A stretch of 16,162 bases of DNA from DATJGF01 sp035495315 (lineage in GTDB: Bacteria; Verrucomicrobiota; Verrucomicrobiia; Limisphaerales; UBA8199), in the NCBI GenBank assembly GCA_035495315.1, contig DATJGF010000230.1, forward strand, positions 1 to 16,162, in the 5' to 3' direction. Below, in pieces: positions 1-6,949 of this stretch; position 1 is the stretch's first letter; every line of letters begins with the position of its first letter. The notes below the pieces were generated by a model. It worked only from the letters and a program-made list of their open reading frames with translations, ran no database searches and was not told where the DNA came from. The position numbers and the translations under genes are program-made.

Positions 1-13
1 CCGCCAGGCTCAT
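1..13 (-). CDS. Start of a downstream gene cut by the window edge (possibly NrfD-like membrane subunit)
   Basis: An ATG (complement of 11-13) overlaps the TGA stop of the upstream iron-sulfur gene in a 4-base ATGA junction. It opens a frame reading Met-Ser-Leu-Ala before the window ends. Such overlaps indicate translational coupling. By family knowledge, Tat-exported four-cluster ferredoxin subunits next to multiheme cytochromes are usually followed by a polytopic NrfD/PsrC-type quinol-interacting subunit, so that is the expected product. Only four codons are visible, so the identity is inference from context. Confidence 0.45.
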
Positions 14-954
14 ACATCAAAGTAGTAAAAGAAACGTGGAGAGGTACCGAGCTCCTCCTTTAACTGGATGAAAACGCGCTTGTTTTTCAGGATGTACGCC
101 ACCTCACTCTCCGGATCTAGAGCGTTCCCGAATTTGCGCGCTCCCGCCGGGCACACCTCCAGGCAGGCTGGGTATTTGCCCACCCGCGTCCGTTGAATGC
201 AGAAATGGCATTTCTCCATTACTCCCTGTCGGCGTGGACGATTTCCCAAATACGACATATTGGGATTGAGGCGGTCCGCGGGGACTGAGGGTTTAGTCCA
301 ATTGAAGCGCCGAGCGAAGTACGGGCAAGCCGCTTCGCAATAACGACAGCCGATACACCAATCATAATCAATCACTGTGATGCCGTCGGGTTCCTGCCAG
401 GTGGCTTTCACCGGACAGACTTTGACGCACGGCGGGTTCTTGCATTGCTGACACTGAATCGGCATGTAGAAGAAACCCTTCTCCGGAACTGATGCCGTAG
501 CGTAGTTGTGATCCCCTTTCTCCAAGTCGAGCGAGCCGTGCGGCATCTTTAGCACGCGGATGTATTGAATCTCCGGGTTGCGCGATTGGTTGTTTTCCGC
601 GACACACGCATGAACGCATTTGCGGCACCCGATGCAGCGCGTGAGATTCAGGCAATACACAAACTCCACGCCGTCCATCGGCCTGTAATCCTTCACCGTT
701 GGCCGAACGTGATACTGCTGCTCGACTTCCCGGGCGATGCGATCCAGTACTTGCTGCATTTCCTGAGGCGACAACTCCTTGTAGTGCTTTTGCAGAAATT
801 GCTCCACCGAGGTGTATTTTCCTATCTCGCGTAGTGGTGCCAGGCTCGCCGCCAGGGCCGCAAGGCCGGACGTCAGAACCGCCGACGTGCGTAAAAAATC
901 GCGTCGTGAAGTTCCACTGTTTCGTTCTGTCGATTGAGAAGCAGGGTCGGACAT
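10..954 (-). CDS. Tat-exported 4x[4Fe-4S] ferredoxin-type electron-transfer subunit (HybA/NrfC/DsrO-like)
   Basis: The 314-residue protein has a twin-arginine signal (SRRDFL at 16-21, then a hydrophobic stretch to about 40). Four Cys sets follow: C107/110/113/117, C168/171/176/180, C200/203/206/210 and C249/252/264/268. This is the layout of the four-cubane electron-transfer subunits of the molybdopterin-oxidoreductase/NrfC/HybA/DsrO class. These act in the periplasm, relaying electrons between a membrane quinone module and a catalytic subunit or cytochrome. The ATG directly abuts the TAA of the tetraheme cytochrome upstream (TAA-ATG), and its own stop overlaps the next ATG, so it sits in the middle of a coupled operon. 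No molybdenum catalytic subunit is visible here. The family call is firm; the specific complex is unknown. Confidence 0.9.
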   Translation of the reverse strand: MSDPASQSTERNSGTSRRDFLRTSAVLTSGLAALAASLAPLREIGKYTSVEQFLQKHYKELSPQEMQQVLDRIAREVEQQYHVRPTVKDYRPMDGVEFVYCLNLTRCIGCRKCVHACVAENNQSRNPEIQYIRVLKMPHGSLDLEKGDHNYATASVPEKGFFYMPIQCQQCKNPPCVKVCPVKATWQEPDGITVIDYDWCIGCRYCEAACPYFARRFNWTKPSVPADRLNPNMSYLGNRPRRQGVMEKCHFCIQRTRVGKYPACLEVCPAGARKFGNALDPESEVAYILKNKRVFIQLKEELGTSPRFFYYFDV

Positions 955-1626
955 TTAAGCAGGCCTTTCGATTCCCGTATGGGCTGCCGGGTGAAGGGGG
1001 TGCGGGCCCGGAGCTGGGGCCCGGGCGGGAAAGGCGGGGGAATGCGGATTGTGACAGGAAGTGCAAACCTTGCGGTCGATTGATCCAAGGTCGCGTTTCC
1101 AGTAGCCGCTCGTGCGCCCATGCACACCGGCCTCCCAGTCGCGGTACGTCGGTCCATGGCAGCTACCGCACAGGGCCGGGCTTTCGATCAGCTTCAAGTG
1201 CCGCCCGTCGCGTGTCTGCAGCGATTCCAAATTGGTTTCGTCGTGGCAATTAAAACAATTATTGTTGCGGTGGTGACGTCCATGAGCCATCACCACTTCG
1301 CTGTGCTCCTTGGGAACAATGACGTTGCCTTCCGCGTCAAAGGTCAATTTCAGGGGTTTGTTCTTCTCATGACAGGCATAGCACTCGAGATCCGAGGTAT
1401 CCCCTCCCGACTTCACCAGGTCGGCTGCCGAAACACGCGCGGTCGCCGTGCTGATGAAGTTGGTGTCAACTAAGGGGATCGGCGCCGATTGGGCCGGATG
1501 ACCCCAGGGATCGGCGAGGAAAATGAACAATAAACCAACAAAGACTACGCTCAGTAGCGCCAGCACCGACCCGGTTCGAGCTGCGGTTGTCATGCCGATA
1601 GCAATCTTCAGCCAGCACCCCACCAA
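955..1626 (-). CDS. Membrane-anchored tetraheme c-type cytochrome
   Basis: The 223-residue product has one N-terminal hydrophobic segment (about 19-38) and four CXXCH heme-binding motifs: CYACH 82-86, CFNCH 124-128, CGSCH 153-157 and CTSCH 188-192. Extra His residues (for example in the 108-120 stretch) could be distal ligands. The C-terminus is rich in Pro, Ala and His. It resembles small NrfB/cytochrome c3-type periplasmic electron carriers and is coupled without a gap to the iron-sulfur subunit, so the two probably exchange electrons. Start choice is uncertain. The longest frame begins with TTG at 1626, a GTG at 1623 lies 7 bases after a GAGG, and an ATG at 1593 (residue 12) would still leave a complete signal/anchor. 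It lies 56 bases downstream of the GH32 gene, with no terminator seen between them. Confidence 0.85.
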   Translation of the reverse strand: MVGCWLKIAIGMTTAARTGSVLALLSVVFVGLLFIFLADPWGHPAQSAPIPLVDTNFISTATARVSAADLVKSGGDTSDLECYACHEKNKPLKLTFDAEGNVIVPKEHSEVVMAHGRHHRNNNCFNCHDETNLESLQTRDGRHLKLIESPALCGSCHGPTYRDWEAGVHGRTSGYWKRDLGSIDRKVCTSCHNPHSPAFPARAPAPGPHPLHPAAHTGIERPA

Positions 1627-1682
1627 CCCGCCTCACATTCCTTGCCTTATGTTTAGCATCTATTGGCCTTCATTGGATTTCT

Positions 1683-3386
1683 TTATCGCCAGCACGATTT
1701 GAGCTCATGCAACATCAGTGAACGCACCGGCACCGACCCGCCCTCGACTCGGACGCTGCAGCCCACATCGCTCGTTTTGGGTATGAATGGCATGGGGACA
1801 TAGGTCAGACCATCGCTGGCGAACACTTCCAGCACAGTGCGATCGCAAAAGATCCGCAGTTGCTGCCGGCCTTCCCGCAACGGGGCATGACTGCGATGTC
1901 CGTTTACCCACAAGTCCTGCGTTTTGCCCTCGTAGACGATCGTCGCGCCCCGAACTGCGAATACAATCTTTGCCTCGCCGGGGTCAAAATCAGCCTGCAA
2001 TTCGCCTAATTCCGCTTTGGCCTTTTGGAGCGGGTTTGGGCCCTCGGGCTCTAACCGGATGTTTTTGATGGCAACCGATCCCTTGCGCAAGGACTCAAGC
2101 TCTTTGACCGGATTCCAGGAAAGCCGAGGGCCGTCATCTGTACTGACTAGTCTCAACTCAGCCGGGATCGACATCGCCTGGTTGAACGGCATGCCTGGCG
2201 AAGCTGCCTGTAGCCAACCAATCCGGATACGACGTCCATCCGCGGGCGGGATATCACTAAAAGTCTGGGCAGCGTAATAACCCTGGCCGGTGTGACCGGG
2301 CAATTTCGGGGTTTCGGGAGCGAAACTAGTGCCATCGAAGTGGCCAACCATGTACTCGCTGCTGGCGGCCGTGAGCACCCATTTGCGCTGCTTGAAATCG
2401 CCATCGACTGCCAGCTCGAAACAATCCGGGCATTCAAAGAAACCATCGACTGTGCTGCTCAAGGTCCAGTCCTTCAGGTTGCGCGAAGTGAAAAAATGTA
2501 TGGTGTGGACTTTATTAGTTTCCACGTAGAGAGTCATGATCCACCGGCCGGATGGCTCATGCCACAACACTTTTGGGTCGCGATTGCCGCTCGTCAATTG
2601 CTTCACGACCGGGTTGCCAGAGAATTTCGTAAAGCGGCGTCCATCGACGCTCGAAGCGAGACATTGAACAGAAGGATTTCCAGCAGCCGTATAAAGGAGG
2701 ACTTGCGGCGGGTGTCCTGGCGTACCCAAACCGCTGGTGTTACGCCAATCAACTACCGCGCTGCCGCTGAACATCGGCCCCAAGTTATCAGGTGCCAGCG
2801 CCTCCCCTAGCTCCTGCCAATGAACCAGGTCGCGACTGACCGCGTGTCCCCAATGCATATTGCCCCAGTTCCAGCCAAACGGGTTATGTTGATAAAACAG
2901 GTGATACTCACCGTTGAAGTAAACCAAGCCATTGGGATCGTTATTCCAACCGCGCTTTGACGAGAAATGGAACTGAGAGCGCAGCGGCTCGCGGTAAAGA
3001 TTTTCAGCCCCGGTTACCTTGTCACTTTGCTCAATGGCTTTGAACCCCGCGGATTGCGGCGCCACTCCTTCAGCCTCGACGACGACCCTGTGCCCTTTCC
3101 ACTCGGTGAGCTCGATGAATGCCCACCAATCGGGTTGCCCCTCCGCCAGTTCAATGTCGAAGAAACGCTCCAAGTGGCCATCAACCAATAGCTTTAAATG
3201 ACGTGCGGTTGCGCCATTCTTTACCGGCAGGTTGAGAAAGCGCTTCTGCGCGACAAACTCTCGCGTAGCGTTTGTAACTGCCGACGAGCTTTCTGCCTGC
3301 AGCGATGGCCTGGAAAGGATAATTACCGCCGAAATGACCAATCCGAGTCGGCGGCGTAAGCAATTCCGATGAGATGGTTTAGGCAT
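1683..3386 (-). CDS. Secreted glycoside hydrolase family 32 (levanase/fructan beta-fructosidase/invertase type)
   Basis: The 567-residue protein has an N-terminal signal (basic 8-13, hydrophobic 14-24, probable cleavage near SLQA-E at 28-31). An extra beta-rich stretch (about 45-115) comes before the catalytic five-blade propeller. Hallmark GH32 motifs are intact: WNNDPNG at 147-153 (nucleophile D150), FSGS at 206-209, RDP at 269-271 (D270, transition-state stabiliser) and ECPD at 318-321 (acid/base E318). The C-terminal beta-sandwich carries the usual 'LRIFCDRTVLEVFASDG' signature (complement of about 1820-1860). The family hydrolyses beta-fructosides such as sucrose, inulin or levan; sequence alone does not fix the linkage. 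The ATG lacks a clear Shine-Dalgarno. It is divergent from the radical SAM gene across a 222-base gap with inverted repeats. No transporter or fructose catabolic gene is adjacent, and a permease-linked PUL is not visible. Confidence 0.92.
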   Translation of the reverse strand: MPKPSHRNCLRRRLGLVISAVIILSRPSLQAESSSAVTNATREFVAQKRFLNLPVKNGATARHLKLLVDGHLERFFDIELAEGQPDWWAFIELTEWKGHRVVVEAEGVAPQSAGFKAIEQSDKVTGAENLYREPLRSQFHFSSKRGWNNDPNGLVYFNGEYHLFYQHNPFGWNWGNMHWGHAVSRDLVHWQELGEALAPDNLGPMFSGSAVVDWRNTSGLGTPGHPPQVLLYTAAGNPSVQCLASSVDGRRFTKFSGNPVVKQLTSGNRDPKVLWHEPSGRWIMTLYVETNKVHTIHFFTSRNLKDWTLSSTVDGFFECPDCFELAVDGDFKQRKWVLTAASSEYMVGHFDGTSFAPETPKLPGHTGQGYYAAQTFSDIPPADGRRIRIGWLQAASPGMPFNQAMSIPAELRLVSTDDGPRLSWNPVKELESLRKGSVAIKNIRLEPEGPNPLQKAKAELGELQADFDPGEAKIVFAVRGATIVYEGKTQDLWVNGHRSHAPLREGRQQLRIFCDRTVLEVFASDGLTYVPMPFIPKTSDVGCSVRVEGGSVPVRSLMLHELKSCWR

Positions 3387-3444
3387 GAACGGATTGTAGT
3401 GATGTGATCCTTGCAGTAAATGCCCGAAAGGTGGATTTGAACCG

Positions 3445-3471
3445 CTTCGAACAATTCCTCGAACTTCGAAC
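3445..3471. promoter_or_regulatory. Repeated CTTCGAAC boxes upstream of the GH32 gene (possible operator)
   Basis: CTTCGAAC occurs at 3445-3452 and again at 3464-3471, with a variant CTCGAAC at 3458-3464. The TTCGAA core is self-complementary and the two full copies lie 19 bases apart, about two helical turns. They are 59-85 bases before the GH32 ATG. Operator function is inference; chance recurrence is possible. Confidence 0.3.
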
Positions 3472-3559
3472 TCCGGTGTAGGCCTGGCAGCAAACCTGTA
3501 AAGCTCCGGGGTGACTCGGAATCAGCAACTCTGCATAGCTGATAACTGTCATTAGTAGA

Positions 3560-3583
3560 GTCAAAAAATGTCCATCTTTTGAC
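3560..3583. promoter_or_regulatory. Inverted repeat GTCAAAA-N10-TTTTGAC in the divergent intergenic region
   Basis: Perfect 7-base arms at 3560-3566 and 3577-3583 flank a 10-base spacer. Each arm contains TTGAC on one strand (TTGACA reading right at 3579, TTGACT reading left at 3564), resembling -35 boxes of divergent promoters. No convincing -10 was found at 16-18 bases. It could be a regulator site or an RNA hairpin. Confidence 0.4.
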
Positions 3584-3608
3584 AAGGGTCGTGTAGTAGG
3601 CCGGAGGC

Positions 3609-4568
3609 TTGAACTCTAATTTGATGATAGACATTGTGGAAGAAGTCACTGGACATATCAACGGCCTGGCCGAACCAGGAAAGAAACGGAATTCAGTGCG
3701 GTCCAACCACACCGCAATTGCCAGCAGCTCACCGGAAACCGCCTTTGGCTGCCCTCGCGATTTTCTCGATAACCATTTCGTTTACGCGGTGGTCTCGGCG
3801 CGCGCACGCGGCCTGTCGGTGGGGGTAAACATGAACCCCGACAAAAACTGCAATTTCAATTGCGTGTATTGTGAAGTGCACCGCAATGGAGAAGCCCGGG
3901 AGCAACTGGACGTTGATTTGATGGCAGCGGAATTGAGGAAAACCCTCGCGATGGTGCGAGCCGGTCGGTTGCGCGAACGCCCCTGGTACCATTCGTTGCC
4001 GGACGAATTGCTCCAACTGCGGCACGTCGCCTTGAGTGGAGATGGTGAACCGACCCTTTCCCCCAAGTTCGCGGAGGCGTTGCAAGCGGTCGTGCATGTT
4101 CGCGCCCTGGGTGGGTTTCCGTTTTTCAAGCTGGTTTTGATTACCAACGCGACGGGCCTCGATCTGCCCCATGTCCAGGAAGGGCTAAAATCCTTTACGA
4201 TGAGTGACGAGATCTGGGCAAAACTGGATGGCGGCACCCAGGCCTATGTGAACAAGGTAAACTGCTCAGAAATTCCGCTGGAAAAAGTGCTCTCGAATCT
4301 CCTATTGATCGGGCGTCAGCGTCCCATCGTCATCCAGAGTCTTTTCCCTGCAATTGACGGCGAAGAACCCCCCCTTGAAGAAATCGAGCAATATGCCCGG
4401 CGTTTACTCGAGCTTAAGGACGCCGGCGCGGATATTTCACTGGTTCAAATCTATTCGGCCACCCGGCCCTCCGCCAATTCACAATGCGGTCATTTACCCC
4501 TGCGTGTCCTGTCGCGCATTGCACAAACGGTGCGGCAAACAACGGGCTTGAAGGCCGAGGTATTTTAA
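3609..4568 (+). CDS. Radical SAM enzyme, TYW1/COG0731-like Fe-S oxidoreductase
   Basis: The 319-residue protein has the radical SAM cluster motif CNFNCVYC (C81, C85, C88), which binds the [4Fe-4S] cluster that cleaves S-adenosylmethionine. SGDGEPT at 143-149 (the GE-type SAM-contact motif) and EIWAKLDGGTQ at 201-211 follow. These resemble uncharacterised cytosolic radical SAM proteins related to the wybutosine enzyme TYW1 (COG0731), but no tRNA-modification role can be claimed. Start is uncertain. The longest frame begins with TTG at 3609, only one base after a GGAGG (3603-3607), which is too close. The ATG at 3624 (residue 6) is 16 bases from the same GGAGG. Translation could also begin further in, because the first 45 residues look unconserved. 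It ends in TAA followed by a strong terminator, so it is probably a single-gene unit. Confidence 0.85.
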   Translation: MNSNLMIDIVEEVTGHINGLAEPGKKRNSVRSNHTAIASSSPETAFGCPRDFLDNHFVYAVVSARARGLSVGVNMNPDKNCNFNCVYCEVHRNGEAREQLDVDLMAAELRKTLAMVRAGRLRERPWYHSLPDELLQLRHVALSGDGEPTLSPKFAEALQAVVHVRALGGFPFFKLVLITNATGLDLPHVQEGLKSFTMSDEIWAKLDGGTQAYVNKVNCSEIPLEKVLSNLLLIGRQRPIVIQSLFPAIDGEEPPLEEIEQYARRLLELKDAGADISLVQIYSATRPSANSQCGHLPLRVLSRIAQTVRQTTGLKAEVF

Positions 4569-4596
4569 CTCCCCTGGGAGTCTCTGCTGCATTCCT

Positions 4597-4630
4597 GCGC
4601 TGCTGGTCCCTTTCGCCGGCAGCGCTTTTT
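4597..4630 (+). terminator. Rho-independent terminator of the radical SAM gene
   Basis: GCGCTGC (4597-4603) pairs perfectly with GCAGCGC (4619-4625). Inner pairs, including two G-T wobbles, extend the stem to about 11 and leave a 7-base loop. Five T residues follow at 4626-4630. It starts 29 bases after the stop codon. A smaller hairpin (ACTCC/GGAGT, 4568-4581) sits right at the stop. Confidence 0.8.
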
Positions 4631-4711
4631 CATTCAACGCTGCGCTGAAGCTCGAACCTTCCGTTCCAAACTTGTCAATCTGCCGATGTCACGGCTAACG
4701 TCGAACTCATC

Positions 4712-6841
4712 ATGAGAAGGATCTACGATTCCCTGTTTTTGACCGCTTCAAACCTCGCCGTATACCTGAGCATTGCGGTAAGCGCCAACTCCCTCACCCC
4801 ATCTTCGGGCGCAGATATCGATTTGCTGCCTTCAAAATCCGGATTCGATCTCGAGAAGATTCTCCGGACCGATGCGAAGATCAGCCTGATACCCGGTGCC
4901 GCGTTGCGAGTGGAAACCGGACACGAACAATCCTGGCCGGGCGTCACCCTGCCCTGCCCTTCCGGTTCTTGGGATCTATCGGCGTATGCTGCCGTCGCGG
5001 TAACGGTTCGGAACAGCGGCACGAACGAAGCGTCAATTTATTGCCGCATCGATAATCCCCGAGCCGATGGTACCGACCATTGCGTTACCGCATCAATGCG
5101 GCTGGCGCCGGGTGCGGTAGATACGATCAGTGTGCCCTTGAAACGGGCTGCCGGAGACAATCTGAATGGCACACTATTCGGGATGAGGGGATATCCAGTA
5201 GCGGTGGGAGGCAGCGGGACAGTGGATCCAACGAATATCACTCAGCTCCTTATCTTCGTTAGCAAGCCTTCGGCTGACCACAGCTTTGAAATCAGGCAAA
5301 TCCAAGCTCGAGGAACATACGTCGCTCCCACCGCTTGTATCTCTGATGCAGCTGACTTTTTCCCCTTCATTGATGAGCTGGGCCAGTATCGCCATAAATC
5401 CTGGCCCGACAAGGCGCACACTGCCGCCGAATTAAACGCGAGGCGCGAATCGGAGAAAGCCGAACTTCAAAAGCATCCAGGCCCACCGGACTGGGACAAA
5501 TACGGAGGCTGGAAGAAAGGACCGAGTCTGAACGCGAGCGGATTTTTCCGAACGCAAAAGGTGAGTGGCAAATGGTGGTTGGTGGACCCGGAGGGGCGAC
5601 TGTTTTTTTCGCACGGCATTGATTGCGTCGGCATGCTCGATTCCACCCCAATCGACCAGCGCGACACATGGTTCGAACACTCTCCCGCGGCAGAGCCTCT
5701 GTTTGCTAGTTTCCTTTCCAGCGGGCGCGTTTTGAAGGGGCATTATGCAGGTCGCAACCCGCGCTCGTTCTCTTTTGCCGGCGCGAATCTGAGCCGCAAG
5801 TATGGGAAGGATTGGAGTACAATTTATCCGCAGGTGATACATCAACGTCTGCGCAGTTGGGGCCTCAATACGATCGGCAACTGGTCAGACCAAAAAACGG
5901 TGCGCCGGCGCCAAACCCCATACACTGATGCGATCGGGTCAAGCGGCGCGCGGATGATCCAGGGGAGCGAAGGTTATTGGGGTAAGTTCCCGGATGTGTT
6001 TGATCCCTCCTTCGCAGCTGGCTTGCGCCGCGGGATGGAAAGGAAGAAGGCTACAAGCGCCAGCGACCCCTGGTGTATCGGCTACTTTTCGGACAACGAA
6101 ATGTCGTGGGGCGACGAGCTGTCGCTAGCGTTCGCGGCGCTGAGATCTCCCGCGGATCAGGCCTGCAAACGGGCGTTCGTAGATCAGCTCAAGGTGCAAT
6201 ATGGTGAAATCTCGAATCTGAATAGCGCCTGGGCCACTACCAACGAGTCCTGGCAGGCGTTGCTCGAAAATCGCGAACCGCCGTCGAAAGAGAAGGCAGA
6301 GGCGGACCTGGGGGCCTTTTATACCAGGATCGCCGAGCAATATTTCAAAACGGTTCGCGACACTATCAAAGCTGTCGCTCCCAACCAGCTTTACCTGGGC
6401 TGCCGCTTCGCCTGGGTGAATGCGCGAGCAGCTGCCGCAGCGGCCAAGTACTGCGATGTGGTCAGTTATAATTTGTACCGCCGAAGCGTCGCCGATTTTC
6501 AGTTTAATGGGGGAGCCGATGTGCCGTTGCTGATTGGCGAGTTTCATTTCGGCGCACTCGACCGCGGTATGTTCCATACCGGACTGGTCCCCGTAGCGGA
6601 TCAAAATGCCCGCGCAAACGCCTACATTGATTATGTCCGCGGTGCGTTGCATCACCCCCAATTTGTCGGCTGCCACTGGTTTCAATATCAGGACGAGCCA
6701 GTCACCGGCCGGGTGTACGATGAAGAGAATTACCAAATCGGATTCGTTGACATAGCCGATACTCCTTACGCCGAAACGATCGCCGCCAGCCGCAAAGTGG
6801 GATATTCGTTGTACGGACAAAACGTTCCAACACGACCATAA
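4712..6841 (+). CDS. Secreted glycoside hydrolase, GH50-like (agarase-type), clan GH-A
   Basis: The 709-residue protein has an N-terminal signal-like hydrophobic stretch (about 8-25). A beta-rich, carbohydrate-binding-like region follows (about 35-205), and then a TIM-barrel catalytic region opening with KWWLVDPEGRLFFSHGID at 287-304, typical of agarase-like proteins of the GH50 kind. Clan GH-A catalytic signatures are visible: DNEMSWGDE at 461-469 (acid/base E463) and IGEFHFG at 608-614 (nucleophile E610). The length suits GH50 enzymes, which release neoagarobiose-type products from agarose. In non-marine Verrucomicrobiota such proteins are common, so the true substrate may be another galactan or beta-glycan. 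The ATG has no Shine-Dalgarno; a weak TTGTCA-N18-TAACGT promoter-like pair ends 11 bases before it. It sits downstream of the radical SAM terminator and so is probably transcribed alone. Confidence 0.75.
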   Translation: MRRIYDSLFLTASNLAVYLSIAVSANSLTPSSGADIDLLPSKSGFDLEKILRTDAKISLIPGAALRVETGHEQSWPGVTLPCPSGSWDLSAYAAVAVTVRNSGTNEASIYCRIDNPRADGTDHCVTASMRLAPGAVDTISVPLKRAAGDNLNGTLFGMRGYPVAVGGSGTVDPTNITQLLIFVSKPSADHSFEIRQIQARGTYVAPTACISDAADFFPFIDELGQYRHKSWPDKAHTAAELNARRESEKAELQKHPGPPDWDKYGGWKKGPSLNASGFFRTQKVSGKWWLVDPEGRLFFSHGIDCVGMLDSTPIDQRDTWFEHSPAAEPLFASFLSSGRVLKGHYAGRNPRSFSFAGANLSRKYGKDWSTIYPQVIHQRLRSWGLNTIGNWSDQKTVRRRQTPYTDAIGSSGARMIQGSEGYWGKFPDVFDPSFAAGLRRGMERKKATSASDPWCIGYFSDNEMSWGDELSLAFAALRSPADQACKRAFVDQLKVQYGEISNLNSAWATTNESWQALLENREPPSKEKAEADLGAFYTRIAEQYFKTVRDTIKAVAPNQLYLGCRFAWVNARAAAAAAKYCDVVSYNLYRRSVADFQFNGGADVPLLIGEFHFGALDRGMFHTGLVPVADQNARANAYIDYVRGALHHPQFVGCHWFQYQDEPVTGRVYDEENYQIGFVDIADTPYAETIAASRKVGYSLYGQNVPTRP

Positions 6842-6899
6842 ACCGGATCGTTCTCCTCCTCATTCTCGCTCCTGGGCAATCGAACAGGTGGTGAGATTT

Positions 6900-6937
6900 G
6901 TTGAACCTTGAACGGTGCAGGCGGAAAGCGGCTCAAC
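6900..6937. terminator. Weak hairpin between convergent GH50-like and dsbD genes
   Basis: GTTGAACC (6900-6907) and GGCTCAAC (6930-6937) form an 8-base stem with one A-C mismatch, which is a G-U wobble in the minus-strand RNA. The loop is 22 bases and no T-run follows. It is the only candidate terminator in the 108-base gap between these convergent genes. Confidence 0.25.
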
Positions 6938-6949
6938 TACGCCGCGAGT

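Larger units (their letters stand above)
3387..3608. other. Divergent intergenic region between the GH32 and radical SAM genes
   Basis: These 222 bases separate two divergently transcribed genes and must hold both promoters. Seen here are a 24-base inverted repeat with TTGAC boxes in both directions (3560-3583) and repeated CTTCGAAC-type boxes (3445-3471). No well-spaced -35/-10 pair was found. Reading frames crossing it have no recognisable protein content. Confidence 0.6.

Noticed and set aside
368..1066. 232-residue open frame on the minus strand overlapping the iron-sulfur and cytochrome genes
   Set aside because: It is an out-of-frame shadow with no domain; both overlapping genes have clear Cys and heme motifs.
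1627..1682. Promoter or terminator between the GH32 and tetraheme cytochrome genes
   Set aside because: No T-tailed hairpin or well-spaced promoter boxes could be identified.
3425..3460. tRNA-like T-arm (GGTTCAAATCC on the minus strand)
   Set aside because: The flanking T-stem pairs poorly and no matching acceptor, D or anticodon arms were found at tRNA spacing.
6125..6820. 231-residue frame antisense to the GH50-like gene
   Set aside because: It lies wholly opposite a gene with intact catalytic motifs and has no recognisable features.
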